From Magicicada septendecula (lineage: Eukaryota > Arthropoda > Insecta > Hemiptera > Cicadidae), in contig CM068367.1 in NCBI GenBank assembly GCA_034769895.1, positions 705,158,885-705,222,884 on the forward strand: 64,000 nucleotides of DNA, written 5' to 3'. Below are positions 1-7,658 of this stretch, in pieces. Each line of letters opens with the position of its first letter. The stretch's first letter is position 1. Position numbers and translations under genes: made by a program. The notes under the pieces were generated by a model, which was not told the DNA's origin, ran no database searches, and saw only the letters and a list, made by a program, of their open reading frames with translations.

Positions 1-483
1 GCAGCGAAGTTATTAAAAGATTTTTTCGAAAACGAAGGTTTTGATTTTATAGAAGATTCGTGTGATATTGTGTGTAATAATAAATGTGGTTTTGTAACGA
101 AAACATATCATACTATAACACATATTCAGTTTATTCACAAACTTTTACACCCGAAATGTAAAAATGTTCGTTATATACCATACAAATACGAAAACTTTGC
201 CAAATCAAAAGAATCTATTGAAAATTATTCAGAAGCGAAAAAGTGTGTTGCTATAACTGAAGAAATGATGGTGACTACATTTTATTCTTGGCCAAAACGT
301 GCACCATCAGTTGATAAACTTGTGTCAGCCGGATTTTTTTATACAGGAACCAGTGATGAGGTTATGTGTGTCGAGTGTAAAGTTCTTCTATATGATTGGA
401 ACTCTAACGACGATCCGTGGATTGAACATGAAAAAGCGTCACCGAATTGTTTATTAGTTAAATTATACAATAAACAGTTTTAG
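1..483 (+). CDS. BIR-domain (IAP-like) protein, N-terminus outside window
   Basis: The frame is open from base 1, so the start codon lies upstream; 160 residues are visible. The last ~60 residues match one baculoviral IAP repeat: a CVEC pair, then a D-x-W stretch, then His and Cys six residues apart (HEKASPNC), the C-x2-C...H-x6-C zinc pattern of the family. The preceding ~90 residues (several Cys and His) are not recognised. There is no RING finger: the protein stops 10 residues after the last zinc ligand. BIR proteins block caspases or bind their regulators, so a role in suppressing host cell death is a reasonable inference from family and viral context. It precedes the broken kinase gene on the same strand. 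Confidence 0.75.
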   Translation, partial: AAKLLKDFFENEGFDFIEDSCDIVCNNKCGFVTKTYHTITHIQFIHKLLHPKCKNVRYIPYKYENFAKSKESIENYSEAKKCVAITEEMMVTTFYSWPKRAPSVDKLVSAGFFYTGTSDEVMCVECKVLLYDWNSNDDPWIEHEKASPNCLLVKLYNKQF

Positions 484-838
484 ATAAAAAACAGCGTCAT
501 TATTTATAATAAGAATTGGAAAGACGGTTGTAATTACTCAACCATGAAGTAGAGACGGAACTACAAGATGACTAACGATAATTGCGTACTTCACCTTTAT
601 CAAGTCACGCGCTCAGAGTTGCAATTGATTACATACGGAAACTGGTTTGAAAATAATGGGTTTTGCTATTTCTCCTTCTTAACAACATTGCACAGCATAT
701 CTACACACGGAACGGAAATTAATTATGTTATTTTTGTTATTTCCTTTTCCTGATGACATTGACAGTTTTACTATATAACATGAAACTATTGTTAACTCAA
801 TCACAGTTACTTCTAACGAAGAATAAGCTACTTTAACT
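484..838. promoter_or_regulatory. Intergenic region with TATA box for the kinase-like gene
   Basis: No gene is supported here; a 61-codon open frame at 568-753 starts at an ATG but resembles nothing known. A TATATAA box at 772-778 lies about 60 nt before the ATG at 839, fitting a promoter for the kinase-like gene. Confidence 0.4.
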
Positions 839-1462
839 ATGTGTGATAAAACTTAGAAGCGAGTTTTTTATTTAGACGGTACAGCCGCTTGCTTTAAGTC
901 TAGCATCTTATCTAGGCTTAATGAAGAAGGCGTTTGTTATACATCTTCGTCGGATTTAACAGATTTGAGAGAGTCGTTTCCAGCGCTATATACACGTAAG
1001 GATGGTGTACAGTTTAATACTATTGCATGGTATAGTATGTATCAAACTCAATTATTTTTGGATGGGAAAATGGGTGCAGAATATACAGTAATGTGTTGTG
1101 ACAGGTCACCATTGGCATCGTTCGTTTACGGCATCATCAATAAGAAGGATAATAAATTAACTGATAAGGAGCTGGTAGAAATTATTCCTCATTGGATTAT
1201 AGATTATTTTAAATCGACAAATGCGATGTTTTTAATCGATTCAGATATTAAAGCTGTTAAAGAACGATTAGTAAAAAGGGGTGGGTTTGATGTTCATTTA
1301 GCGACGAACGAATATTTCTTATTACAAAATAATTATTTTAGGACTATCGCAGAATTATGTGATATTCCAATTATAGATATAAAGGGGAGAGATTTTTTAG
1401 AACTGTACGAATATATCAAATCTTGGATATCAAATAAAATTAAATTTAAAAATACGGTATGA
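839..1462 (+). pseudogene. Deoxynucleoside/thymidylate kinase-like gene with early stop
   Basis: The kinase frame can be followed from an ATG at 839 to the TGA at 1460-1462 (207 codons), but codon 6 (854-856) is TAG. After the stop the frame shows a P-loop-like stretch starting LDGT at about residues 11-14, a Cys-Asp-Arg-Ser motif near 1099-1110 typical of the DRS motif of nucleoside kinases, and a lid-like KERLVKRGG segment near 1258. The P-loop has Phe where the second Gly is expected, which should weaken phosphate binding. Such kinases feed dNTP pools in large DNA viruses, matching the dUTPase nearby. An intact product would need readthrough, a spliced 5' exon or a downstream start; no ATG occurs before the P-loop. 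Decay is the simplest reading. The distinction between TK2-like and thymidylate kinase-like is not made. Confidence 0.65.
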
Positions 1463-1835
1463 TAATATTATGATATCTATTTATTCACCTAACAATACAG
1501 GTGATACATATAAATCACTGTGTATCTTTCACAGGAAATCAATCTCTAGAAATATTGATATGAATGGTTGTAAATGTAAGAATATATTTGATTGTAAAAA
1601 CAATTAGAAAAAAGATGATTTTATATGATTATATTAATGTGAGTGTCGTATACACTGATTGTTAAATCTGTTTAATGTAAAATGTAAGGAAAGATATAAC
1701 TAAAAAATAAAATGTATAATTTCAATACAGTTGTACTTTTTTTTCTCCTTCACAACTAGTTACAAGTGAGAGAGGTTGGGTATAAATAAAAAATAGAAGT
1801 TTTTTTTAATTAATTTTATTTATACATAAATACAA
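1463..1835. terminator. Convergent 3' ends with polyadenylation signals
   Basis: AT-rich region without a gene between the rightward kinase and the leftward metalloproteinase. AATAAA at 1707-1712 (plus strand) can end the kinase transcript. The reverse-strand AATAAA at 1815-1820 sits 16 nt after the metalloproteinase stop codon. Confidence 0.5.
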
Positions 1836-3383
1836 TTATTTAGTGAAACTTTTTAATAATTCCACTAGTTTATAAATTAATCGGTTACTTACACAATTTA
1901 TTCCAAATAAATTTAAATCATATTTTTCAGTTTGTTCAACAACATTTTTAAATTCGTTATATTTGTACACATAACCATCTTTAAAGAAGTAAAGAAATCC
2001 GTCAATGAATCTAAATACGGAATCAATATTTTTTGGAACACCAGGAAAGTCGTCGTATGTATATCCATGTTTTTTAACTGAGAAAGAACATTCATCCAGT
2101 TCAATATAATATTCATCATTATAAAATATAAAAGTACGTCCTGTATATGTGTTAACAGCTCCATTTATTTTGGTTGTCGAATCAAAACCAATACTAGTTG
2201 TTGAAACAGGAAAATTATTAACTAAACGTAATGATTTTATATCAAACATATAAATATTATTATCAACAAATATTACAACCTCTCCCGACGGTCTCTGGTA
2301 CATCGCTGATATATTAGCAAAATTCGGCGGTATAAACTTTAACCATTTTGTAATATTTTGAGATTTTCCATAGGATTTTTCTCTAATATTAAACATCCAA
2401 AATAGTTTATTCTGCAAAATATATAGATGATTGTTGATTACTAGAAATAAATGGGATCCATTAACTTTACAAATATCAAATTGTGAATCTATCTCTGTTT
2501 TTTTATGAAGCGGTGGTTTTACAGTTGTAGAAGATGTTGTAGCTTTCGTAGTTGGAGTAACTGATGGAACCGGTGAGGGTGGAGGTAATGATGGTGGTAA
2601 TCCGTATAAGCGTTGTATACCCTGTACATCATCCTTTCCTAATTCAATATTTTGACCATTATTCAATATGTAGAATGGAAACATAATTGAAGTATTATCG
2701 CTCGAATGCCCGAGCCCCAACGCATGACCAATTTCGTGTGTTAAAACGGATAATAAACTAATTTCATCACCAGCTAAATTTGAATCGTTGTTATAATACC
2801 ATTTTTCTTCAAAATCCAAATGAATTTCAACATGTGCACGGTGGGGGAGAGGATAGAAGGCATGACCAAGTACTCCTCCTCTACCATCAAAATTTTTATC
2901 ACAAAATGAAGACGAATTTTTTATACAACGATGGTGAGACCATCGAAACGAGATAAGTATGTCAGGTTTCTGTTGATCTCGATAAAATTTTAACGCTGAG
3001 TGTTTCTCCCATATATGGAAAGCTTCTGTCGTAAGTTCAATAATATTTTTTATGGGAGATATAAAATCCCTGCTTAATATTCTTTTATTCCACCTCGATG
3101 TTGCACGAAATTCTCCTAGATCTTTATTTCCACATCTCGGTTTCTTAATTAGATTTAACGTTTCATTGTTTAATTTACCATCATTCGGTAAACCAAAGTA
3201 TTCTTGAAATATTGTAAGGTATGAGGATAGAGACGACTCGTTTAACACAGAAAGTTCATCAACATTGTTTATATATCCAAAATTTGAAAGATAATTAGTA
3301 ATATAGTACAAGTCGGTCTCGTTCTCGGGCCGAACACTGGAAATAGCAATTAAAAGAGGTATTAGAGTTTTAACTAACCACAT
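1836..3383 (-). CDS. Secreted matrix metalloproteinase with cysteine switch and hemopexin-like domain
   Basis: A zinc endopeptidase of the matrixin family. From the ATG at 3383 (515 residues) the protein starts with a hydrophobic signal peptide, MWLVKTLIPLLIAISS. An in-frame ATG at 3539 would add 52 residues in front of it, so I prefer 3383. Next come a peptidoglycan-binding-like propeptide, the cysteine switch PRCGNKD (residues 82-88) that keeps the zymogen silent, a catalytic domain with FDGRGGVLGHAFYP, the zinc site HEIGHALGLGH (216-226) and the Met-turn SIMFP (232-236). A Pro/Thr-rich hinge and a ~200-residue hemopexin-like C-terminus follow. All catalytic ligands are present. Baculoviruses and entomopoxviruses also carry MMPs, so tissue or basement-membrane breakdown is a plausible inferred role. 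The long form overlaps the next gene upstream by 26 nt. Confidence 0.92.
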   Translation of the reverse strand: MWLVKTLIPLLIAISSVRPENETDLYYITNYLSNFGYINNVDELSVLNESSLSSYLTIFQEYFGLPNDGKLNNETLNLIKKPRCGNKDLGEFRATSRWNKRILSRDFISPIKNIIELTTEAFHIWEKHSALKFYRDQQKPDILISFRWSHHRCIKNSSSFCDKNFDGRGGVLGHAFYPLPHRAHVEIHLDFEEKWYYNNDSNLAGDEISLLSVLTHEIGHALGLGHSSDNTSIMFPFYILNNGQNIELGKDDVQGIQRLYGLPPSLPPPSPVPSVTPTTKATTSSTTVKPPLHKKTEIDSQFDICKVNGSHLFLVINNHLYILQNKLFWMFNIREKSYGKSQNITKWLKFIPPNFANISAMYQRPSGEVVIFVDNNIYMFDIKSLRLVNNFPVSTTSIGFDSTTKINGAVNTYTGRTFIFYNDEYYIELDECSFSVKKHGYTYDDFPGVPKNIDSVFRFIDGFLYFFKDGYVYKYNEFKNVVEQTEKYDLNLFGINCVSNRLIYKLVELLKSFTK

Positions 3384-3513
3384 TCTGATATCTCTACTGA
3401 ACACATCAGCTTTCTGTAGTTTAATATATAGAAGATATTGCATCATTTTATTTTTTGGAGAGGGGGAAATATATTTGTAAATTTTCGGTTTTAATATTAA
3501 CTCAATTCTGTTG

Positions 3514-4113
3514 TTAAAAATAATAATTGAATAAATCATGCTTTGAAATTTTTTTAATTGTATTACATCTGTAATTTGAATCTAAATTATTGTATGAATC
3601 ATTCAATATATTAAATTCCAAATTTAAATACTCTAAATTTAGATTGAATAATTTTTGATTAAAATTTATAGATCTAGGAAATGAAATGAATACATTTACA
3701 TTTTCTTTAATTTTATTAACAAAACCATAATCTTTCTCATTTATAAGAGATTTTAGATATTCCATCCATTTGGTATGACCCACATCATCTTTCATGTTAA
3801 ACATTTTTTTAAATTTTAATCGCATGATGTATTCAACTAAGGCCACTGTATGTAGTGAAGTGTGTTTATATTGTTTCGTATGTTTTAGGTTTAGAAGGTG
3901 GTATTTGTTACAAAATTGTTTTAATATATTATAATGTGTTGTACAATATTTATATTTTGTGTACTTATAGCACTGCTTCCCTGTAATTAAACAAACCGCA
4001 TCACAACGATCTGCTTCATCCCACATTTTTTTACCAAACCAACACTGTTTTTTATTTATTCCTCTTGAAAACCTATCGAATTTTTTATTTCCATATCTTC
4101 TATTTACAGACAT
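3514..4113 (-). CDS. Unknown Cys/His-containing basic protein, 199 aa
   Basis: I do not recognise this protein. It is basic and Asn/Lys/Tyr-rich, with a central cluster of Cys and His (C-x3-C-x6-C then Y-C-x2-H, about residues 38-60) that could bind one zinc ion. There is no signal peptide or membrane segment. The ATG at 4113 is directly preceded on the minus strand by TTTTTTCAG, a good splice-acceptor shape, suggesting that it is reached by splicing from an upstream leader. It lies between the metalloproteinase and another Cys-rich unknown gene in the leftward accessory block. Confidence 0.6.
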   Translation of the reverse strand: MSVNRRYGNKKFDRFSRGINKKQCWFGKKMWDEADRCDAVCLITGKQCYKYTKYKYCTTHYNILKQFCNKYHLLNLKHTKQYKHTSLHTVALVEYIMRLKFKKMFNMKDDVGHTKWMEYLKSLINEKDYGFVNKIKENVNVFISFPRSINFNQKLFNLNLEYLNLEFNILNDSYNNLDSNYRCNTIKKISKHDLFNYYF

Positions 4114-4474
4114 CTGAAAAAACCAACCAAACAGGAAGAAAAAAATAATAATAATAAAACAATAGAAATTTACGAAATTAGGTTTTTATTAGTTATAATA
4201 ATTTTTACAATACATTTATCTTTTGTAATAATTTAACTTCAGTTTTTACTATTATATTTTTATCTACAATTTTTTCACTTTTTTTATAATATCTAGCTTA
4301 GTTACAGTTACAGCTTCTAATCCGATACTTATACCAACGAAATTCGTTTTTACAATCTATTAATATTGTAATTTATAACATTGTATATATAATATAATTG
4401 TAAATGTATAACATTTATCTTTTGTTAAACAAAATATAACATTCAACATATTTCAGTTTTACTACAATATTTCA
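4114..4474. other. Non-coding gap with decayed repeat of the neighbouring gene's 3' end
   Basis: No open gene. The reverse-strand AATAAA at 4185-4190 can serve the gene at 4475-5107. Bases around 4296-4332 resemble 4505-4568 inside that gene (shared core ACAGTTACAGCT at 4304-4315 and 4544-4555, followed by related sequence), so part of the gap looks like an old duplicate of the gene's 3' end. Confidence 0.4.
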
Positions 4475-5107
4475 CTAGAAATTTTTATTACAGATAGAAC
4501 ATTCGAGCTTAGTTACTAGAGGACAGAGGAAATGATAGTTATTACAGTTACAGCTACTATGCCAATACTTAATTATAAATTCAAGATATATTTGCACATT
4601 TCTTTTAGTACAATATTCTATATTATGTGGAAATGAACAATCATCAAGATTATCTTTCAGGTTTTCTTTTAATTCAACCAAATTACTACCACCCAAGTCA
4701 TCAATATTTATAATTTTCATACACCCCGGTCGAATAAAAATGTTGTTGAGAAATTGTTTCTTTTCACTACCTTTCACATAGATAGTGTTACACTGTTGAG
4801 ACAATTCAAAATATATTTCGTATAATTTATTGTACTGTTCGAGACCGTCAGACCATAAAAAACCATGAATATTTGTTTTTACCCAAAGCGCTTGTTTTTG
4901 CTGGTCTCGTGACAACTGTTCAAAATTAAAGGGTGGTAATAACAAATAGTGATTTACATTAAATTTTCTTTTTGGATATAATACATTAAAACATTTATTG
5001 CATAAATCAAACTTCCGTTTCTTTTCTTCTGTCTCATAATACACAGGTTTGTCTATCGTATTAAACTCCTTTTTGCATATAGTACAATGTTTCTCGATTC
5101 TCAGCAT
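4475..5107 (-). CDS. Unknown zinc-binding-type protein, 210 aa
   Basis: Not recognised. From the first in-frame ATG (5107) the product is 210 residues. The open frame runs 15 codons further upstream without an ATG, so a spliced 5' exon is possible. Two Cys-x2-Cys knuckles near the N-terminus (CTIC and CNKC, about 24 residues apart) look like a treble-clef or zinc-ribbon fold. The C-terminal tail has a second Cys-rich cluster ending CSICNKNF. A DNA- or protein-binding regulator is possible but unproven. It follows dUTPase in the leftward accessory block. Confidence 0.6.
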   Translation of the reverse strand: MLRIEKHCTICKKEFNTIDKPVYYETEEKKRKFDLCNKCFNVLYPKRKFNVNHYLLLPPFNFEQLSRDQQKQALWVKTNIHGFLWSDGLEQYNKLYEIYFELSQQCNTIYVKGSEKKQFLNNIFIRPGCMKIINIDDLGGSNLVELKENLKDNLDDCSFPHNIEYCTKRNVQIYLEFIIKYWHSSCNCNNYHFLCPLVTKLECSICNKNF

Positions 5108-5313
5108 TAACAATCTGGCTTCGTCATCTCCAAATATTTCGGAGTAATACAATACATTTCTTAAATTTTTTTTAATAATTCATCGTAATTAAATTTAATG
5201 AAAGATATTTATTTTATAATATATTGGTTTTTCGCTGCCTTAAACCACTGTACATCTAGTACTGCTCTGTCCATTATTTGATCTAAAGAAAAAAGAAAAT
5301 AAAAAAATATATA

Positions 5314-5760
5314 TTAATTACCAGTCGACCCAAAACCTCTATCTCCACGCTCATCAAAATCATTAAAATATGCTGAAATATATGTTTCTAATTCAACAAC
5401 ATCTTTTGGTTCAACATATCTTTCAATTATTATTTGTGCGATTTTATCCCCTCTATGTACGTAATATGGTTTAGGACTATTATTTACTAATATAACCCCA
5501 ATATTCCCCATATAATCTCTATCAATTACACCACCAGCTACATCTATAGAGCTGTTTAATGCTAAGCCTGAACGTGATGCTATCCTACCATAACACCCAG
5601 CAGGTATTAATATTTGTAAGTCAGTTGCGATCAGTTCTCTAGAAAATGGTAATAAACAAGTATATCTAGGGCTTCTGAGGTCTAATCCAGCCGACTGTGA
5701 AGTGCTTCTAATTGGTGCAAAAGCGAAAGGAGATAGACGTGCAAAGCTGATGGTTTCCAT
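5314..5760 (-). CDS. dut: dUTPase (dUTP diphosphatase), trimeric type
   Basis: Hydrolyses dUTP to dUMP and pyrophosphate, keeping uracil out of viral DNA and supplying dTTP synthesis. All five motifs of the homotrimeric family are in order: AGLDLRSP, ASRSGLA, the motif around GGVIDRDYMGNIG with the catalytic Asp, RGDKIAQIIIE, and the C-terminal P-loop-like RGDRGFGSTG. The length (148 residues from the ATG at 5760) is normal. I chose this ATG because the open frame upstream of it has only a TTG and because a TTGTTTTTTTTAG acceptor-like tract ends 9 nt before it, which suggests a spliced mRNA leader. It stands 48 nt downstream of the 273-aa unknown gene on the same strand. Confidence 0.95.
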   Translation of the reverse strand: METISFARLSPFAFAPIRSTSQSAGLDLRSPRYTCLLPFSRELIATDLQILIPAGCYGRIASRSGLALNSSIDVAGGVIDRDYMGNIGVILVNNSPKPYYVHRGDKIAQIIIERYVEPKDVVELETYISAYFNDFDERGDRGFGSTGN

Positions 5761-5808
5761 TTTTTTTTCTAAAAAAAACAATATAAGTTTTAATATTTAA
5801 CTTTTTTT

Positions 5809-6630
5809 CTAAAAATTAATAGGGTCTGTTTCTATATATTTTTTAATTTCTTTTTTCACACCCGGTGTTGAGGCGATGTTTTTCCCCGCTTCATGCAAAA
5901 TTTTATTTAAAATTTTGAGATTATCATCATCAGATGATTTAATCAGAAAAACAGCTTTTTGTCCAATTTTTTTCCAATGGTCATTTTTTGGAACACCTTT
6001 TAAATCACGAGTATCAATGAGTTCAATTTTTACTAAATGACTACCCCACTCACCGGGTGTGGTGAGAATTTTCTGTTTATCGTTCGAAAAAATTTGAATT
6101 ACTTGAGGTATCGCTTTTTTTTCTTTTCTTTTTTTCTTACTATCATCAGTAATTGAATCAAAAATCTTACTGAATTCATCATCAGAATCATTATTATCAC
6201 TATCCTCGTCCTCACTTTTTTCAGTTACATTATCATTAGTAGTAGGTAAAACGCTTAGAATTTTTGATTTAAAAGCTAATACGATATTCTTTTTATAAGA
6301 TTTTATACTAAAATCTTCAGAGAGTGATTTAATATGGTTCATAAGTTCGTCCAAACTAAATATGTATTTTTGTAATTGTATCATTTTTAGTTGAGAATTT
6401 ATTTCTGATGATAGTTCATTTTTATAGGAATTAATAATTGAATTTAATTGTTCATATAATTTAAAAATAGCTAAATCAGTATTCTCAATGAATAATTCTG
6501 TTAATTTTTTGAATAAATCCTCCCACAAGCCAAATGTAGTTATTCCAGAAAAGTAAAATATTTTGATTATCTCTTCAATTGAGTAAACTTCTTCTGGCAT
6601 TTGATCGGCTACTGGCGTTACTTCAGACAT
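5809..6630 (-). CDS. Unknown 273-aa protein, first gene of the leftward accessory block
   Basis: Not recognised. The N-terminal ~130 residues look mostly helical. A strongly acidic Asp/Ser/Glu stretch (about residues 138-165) is followed by a short basic run KKKRKEKK that could be a nuclear signal, then a ~100-residue C-terminal domain of mixed strands and helices. It is the gene nearest the leftward promoter at ~6.84 kb. Its ATG at 6630 lies 20 nt after a strong acceptor-like TTTTTTAG ending at 6653. Position and acidic/basic layout suggest an early regulatory or DNA-binding protein, which is only inference. Confidence 0.6.
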   Translation of the reverse strand: MSEVTPVADQMPEEVYSIEEIIKIFYFSGITTFGLWEDLFKKLTELFIENTDLAIFKLYEQLNSIINSYKNELSSEINSQLKMIQLQKYIFSLDELMNHIKSLSEDFSIKSYKKNIVLAFKSKILSVLPTTNDNVTEKSEDEDSDNNDSDDEFSKIFDSITDDSKKKRKEKKAIPQVIQIFSNDKQKILTTPGEWGSHLVKIELIDTRDLKGVPKNDHWKKIGQKAVFLIKSSDDDNLKILNKILHEAGKNIASTPGVKKEIKKYIETDPINF

Positions 6631-6652
6631 GATTTATTTAATAAAAATAGAT

Positions 6653-6733
6653 CTAAAAAAGAAAAAAATATATTACTAATGAATTATTATTAGAGTTTTA
6701 CAAATAAAGCGAATTAATATAAAAAATATTTAC
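6653..6733 (-). other. Putative 81-nt intron in the leader of the leftward genes
   Basis: On the minus strand a donor CAG|GTAAAT begins the intron at 6733, and a T-rich tract with TTTTTTAG ends it at 6653, 22 nt before the ATG at 6630. The TATATAAA box at 6839-6846 places transcription start near 6810, giving a leader exon of about 75 nt. Inferred from sequence shape only. Confidence 0.5.
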
Positions 6734-7222
6734 CTGTAGAGTAGCGATTTACAAACTTAGAAGCTGTAACTGCGAAGCTGATTGAAGCAAGAGAGCTCGG
6801 TATTGGGTTGTGTGTGTCGAATCATTGAAACTCAGGGGTTTATATAGTTCAGAAGAGTAATGTTGGGAAACAGGATACATCTTGCATTAATCAACAACAC
6901 GTGTATTCAAGGTAGTTAAGTAATTACCATACTTGAATGAAAGACGGAAAAGTGTTCAAGGTGAATATGTAATCCGTGTTTTGTGCAACCAGTATGATAA
7001 TGGTACATACATAATCGATATAAATATATAATCAATGTTTATGGAAACCAGGATATAAACGTGATTGCTAAAGGCAAACCTTCGTCATCGATATAAATAG
7101 GAGCATGTAACGTGTTTTTTTTTTCAATCGCTTTTATATCTATTTCTAGTATAAACCCAACCGGAGAATCGTTCGAAACATTACGCTGTTCTTAGATACC
7201 AGTTTAGACATTTATTTCACTT
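6734..7222. promoter_or_regulatory. Divergent promoter region between leftward accessory genes and polymerase block
   Basis: Leftward side: TATATAAA on the minus strand at 6839-6846. Rightward side: ATCGATATAAATA occurs twice (7014-7026 and 7087-7099), the second about 125 nt before the ATG at 7223. Between them lie CACGTG (6898-6903) and two TTCAAGGT motifs (6906-6914 and 6955-6963). The same module recurs upstream of the gene at 18731-19219, which points to a shared control element. Confidence 0.55.
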
Positions 7223-7657
7223 ATGGATAAGAATTTACCTTTTAAAAAACGGATCTTCCTTAGAGAAGACAGCTATAACACCGAGTTAACAAATTCACCA
7301 GAAGCGTTACATCATGATTTGGAGAATACAGCTGAACCATCCACTTCAAACGAAACACAACAGATGGGGTATTTGTCATCATCATCATATTCTGATCTAA
7401 CCGATTCTGCTGATGAAATGGAGGATGAACCCGCTCTGGACATGACGTACAAGAGGAAAGTCAACCGCTTAAAAAACTTGCAAGCCGAGGATGATTTTAT
7501 TCAAATTGAAAACGCTTTTAGAGGTAATCTAAAAACTTTTTATTATAAGAACCACAACAAAAATATTAAAGATATTTGTCTATTATTAATTCATATAAAA
7601 ACAAAATTAGAAAATATTTTAAACACCCTACTTACCGAATTTGGACCTATAAAATAA
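7223..7657 (+). CDS. Unknown acidic 144-aa protein upstream of the polymerase
   Basis: Not recognised. The N-terminal two thirds are Ser/Thr/Asp/Glu-rich and probably disordered, followed by a short basic patch (YKRKVNRLK) and a C-terminal part rich in Leu, Ile and Lys that looks helical. The ATG at 7223 is the first after the TATA box at 7092-7100. The stop codon ends one base before the polymerase ATG (TAA, one base, ATG), so the two genes probably share one mRNA. A protein-primed system needs a terminal protein, but nothing here shows that it is one. Confidence 0.6.
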   Translation: MDKNLPFKKRIFLREDSYNTELTNSPEALHHDLENTAEPSTSNETQQMGYLSSSSYSDLTDSADEMEDEPALDMTYKRKVNRLKNLQAEDDFIQIENAFRGNLKTFYYKNHNKNIKDICLLLIHIKTKLENILNTLLTEFGPIK

Positions 7658-7658
7658 T

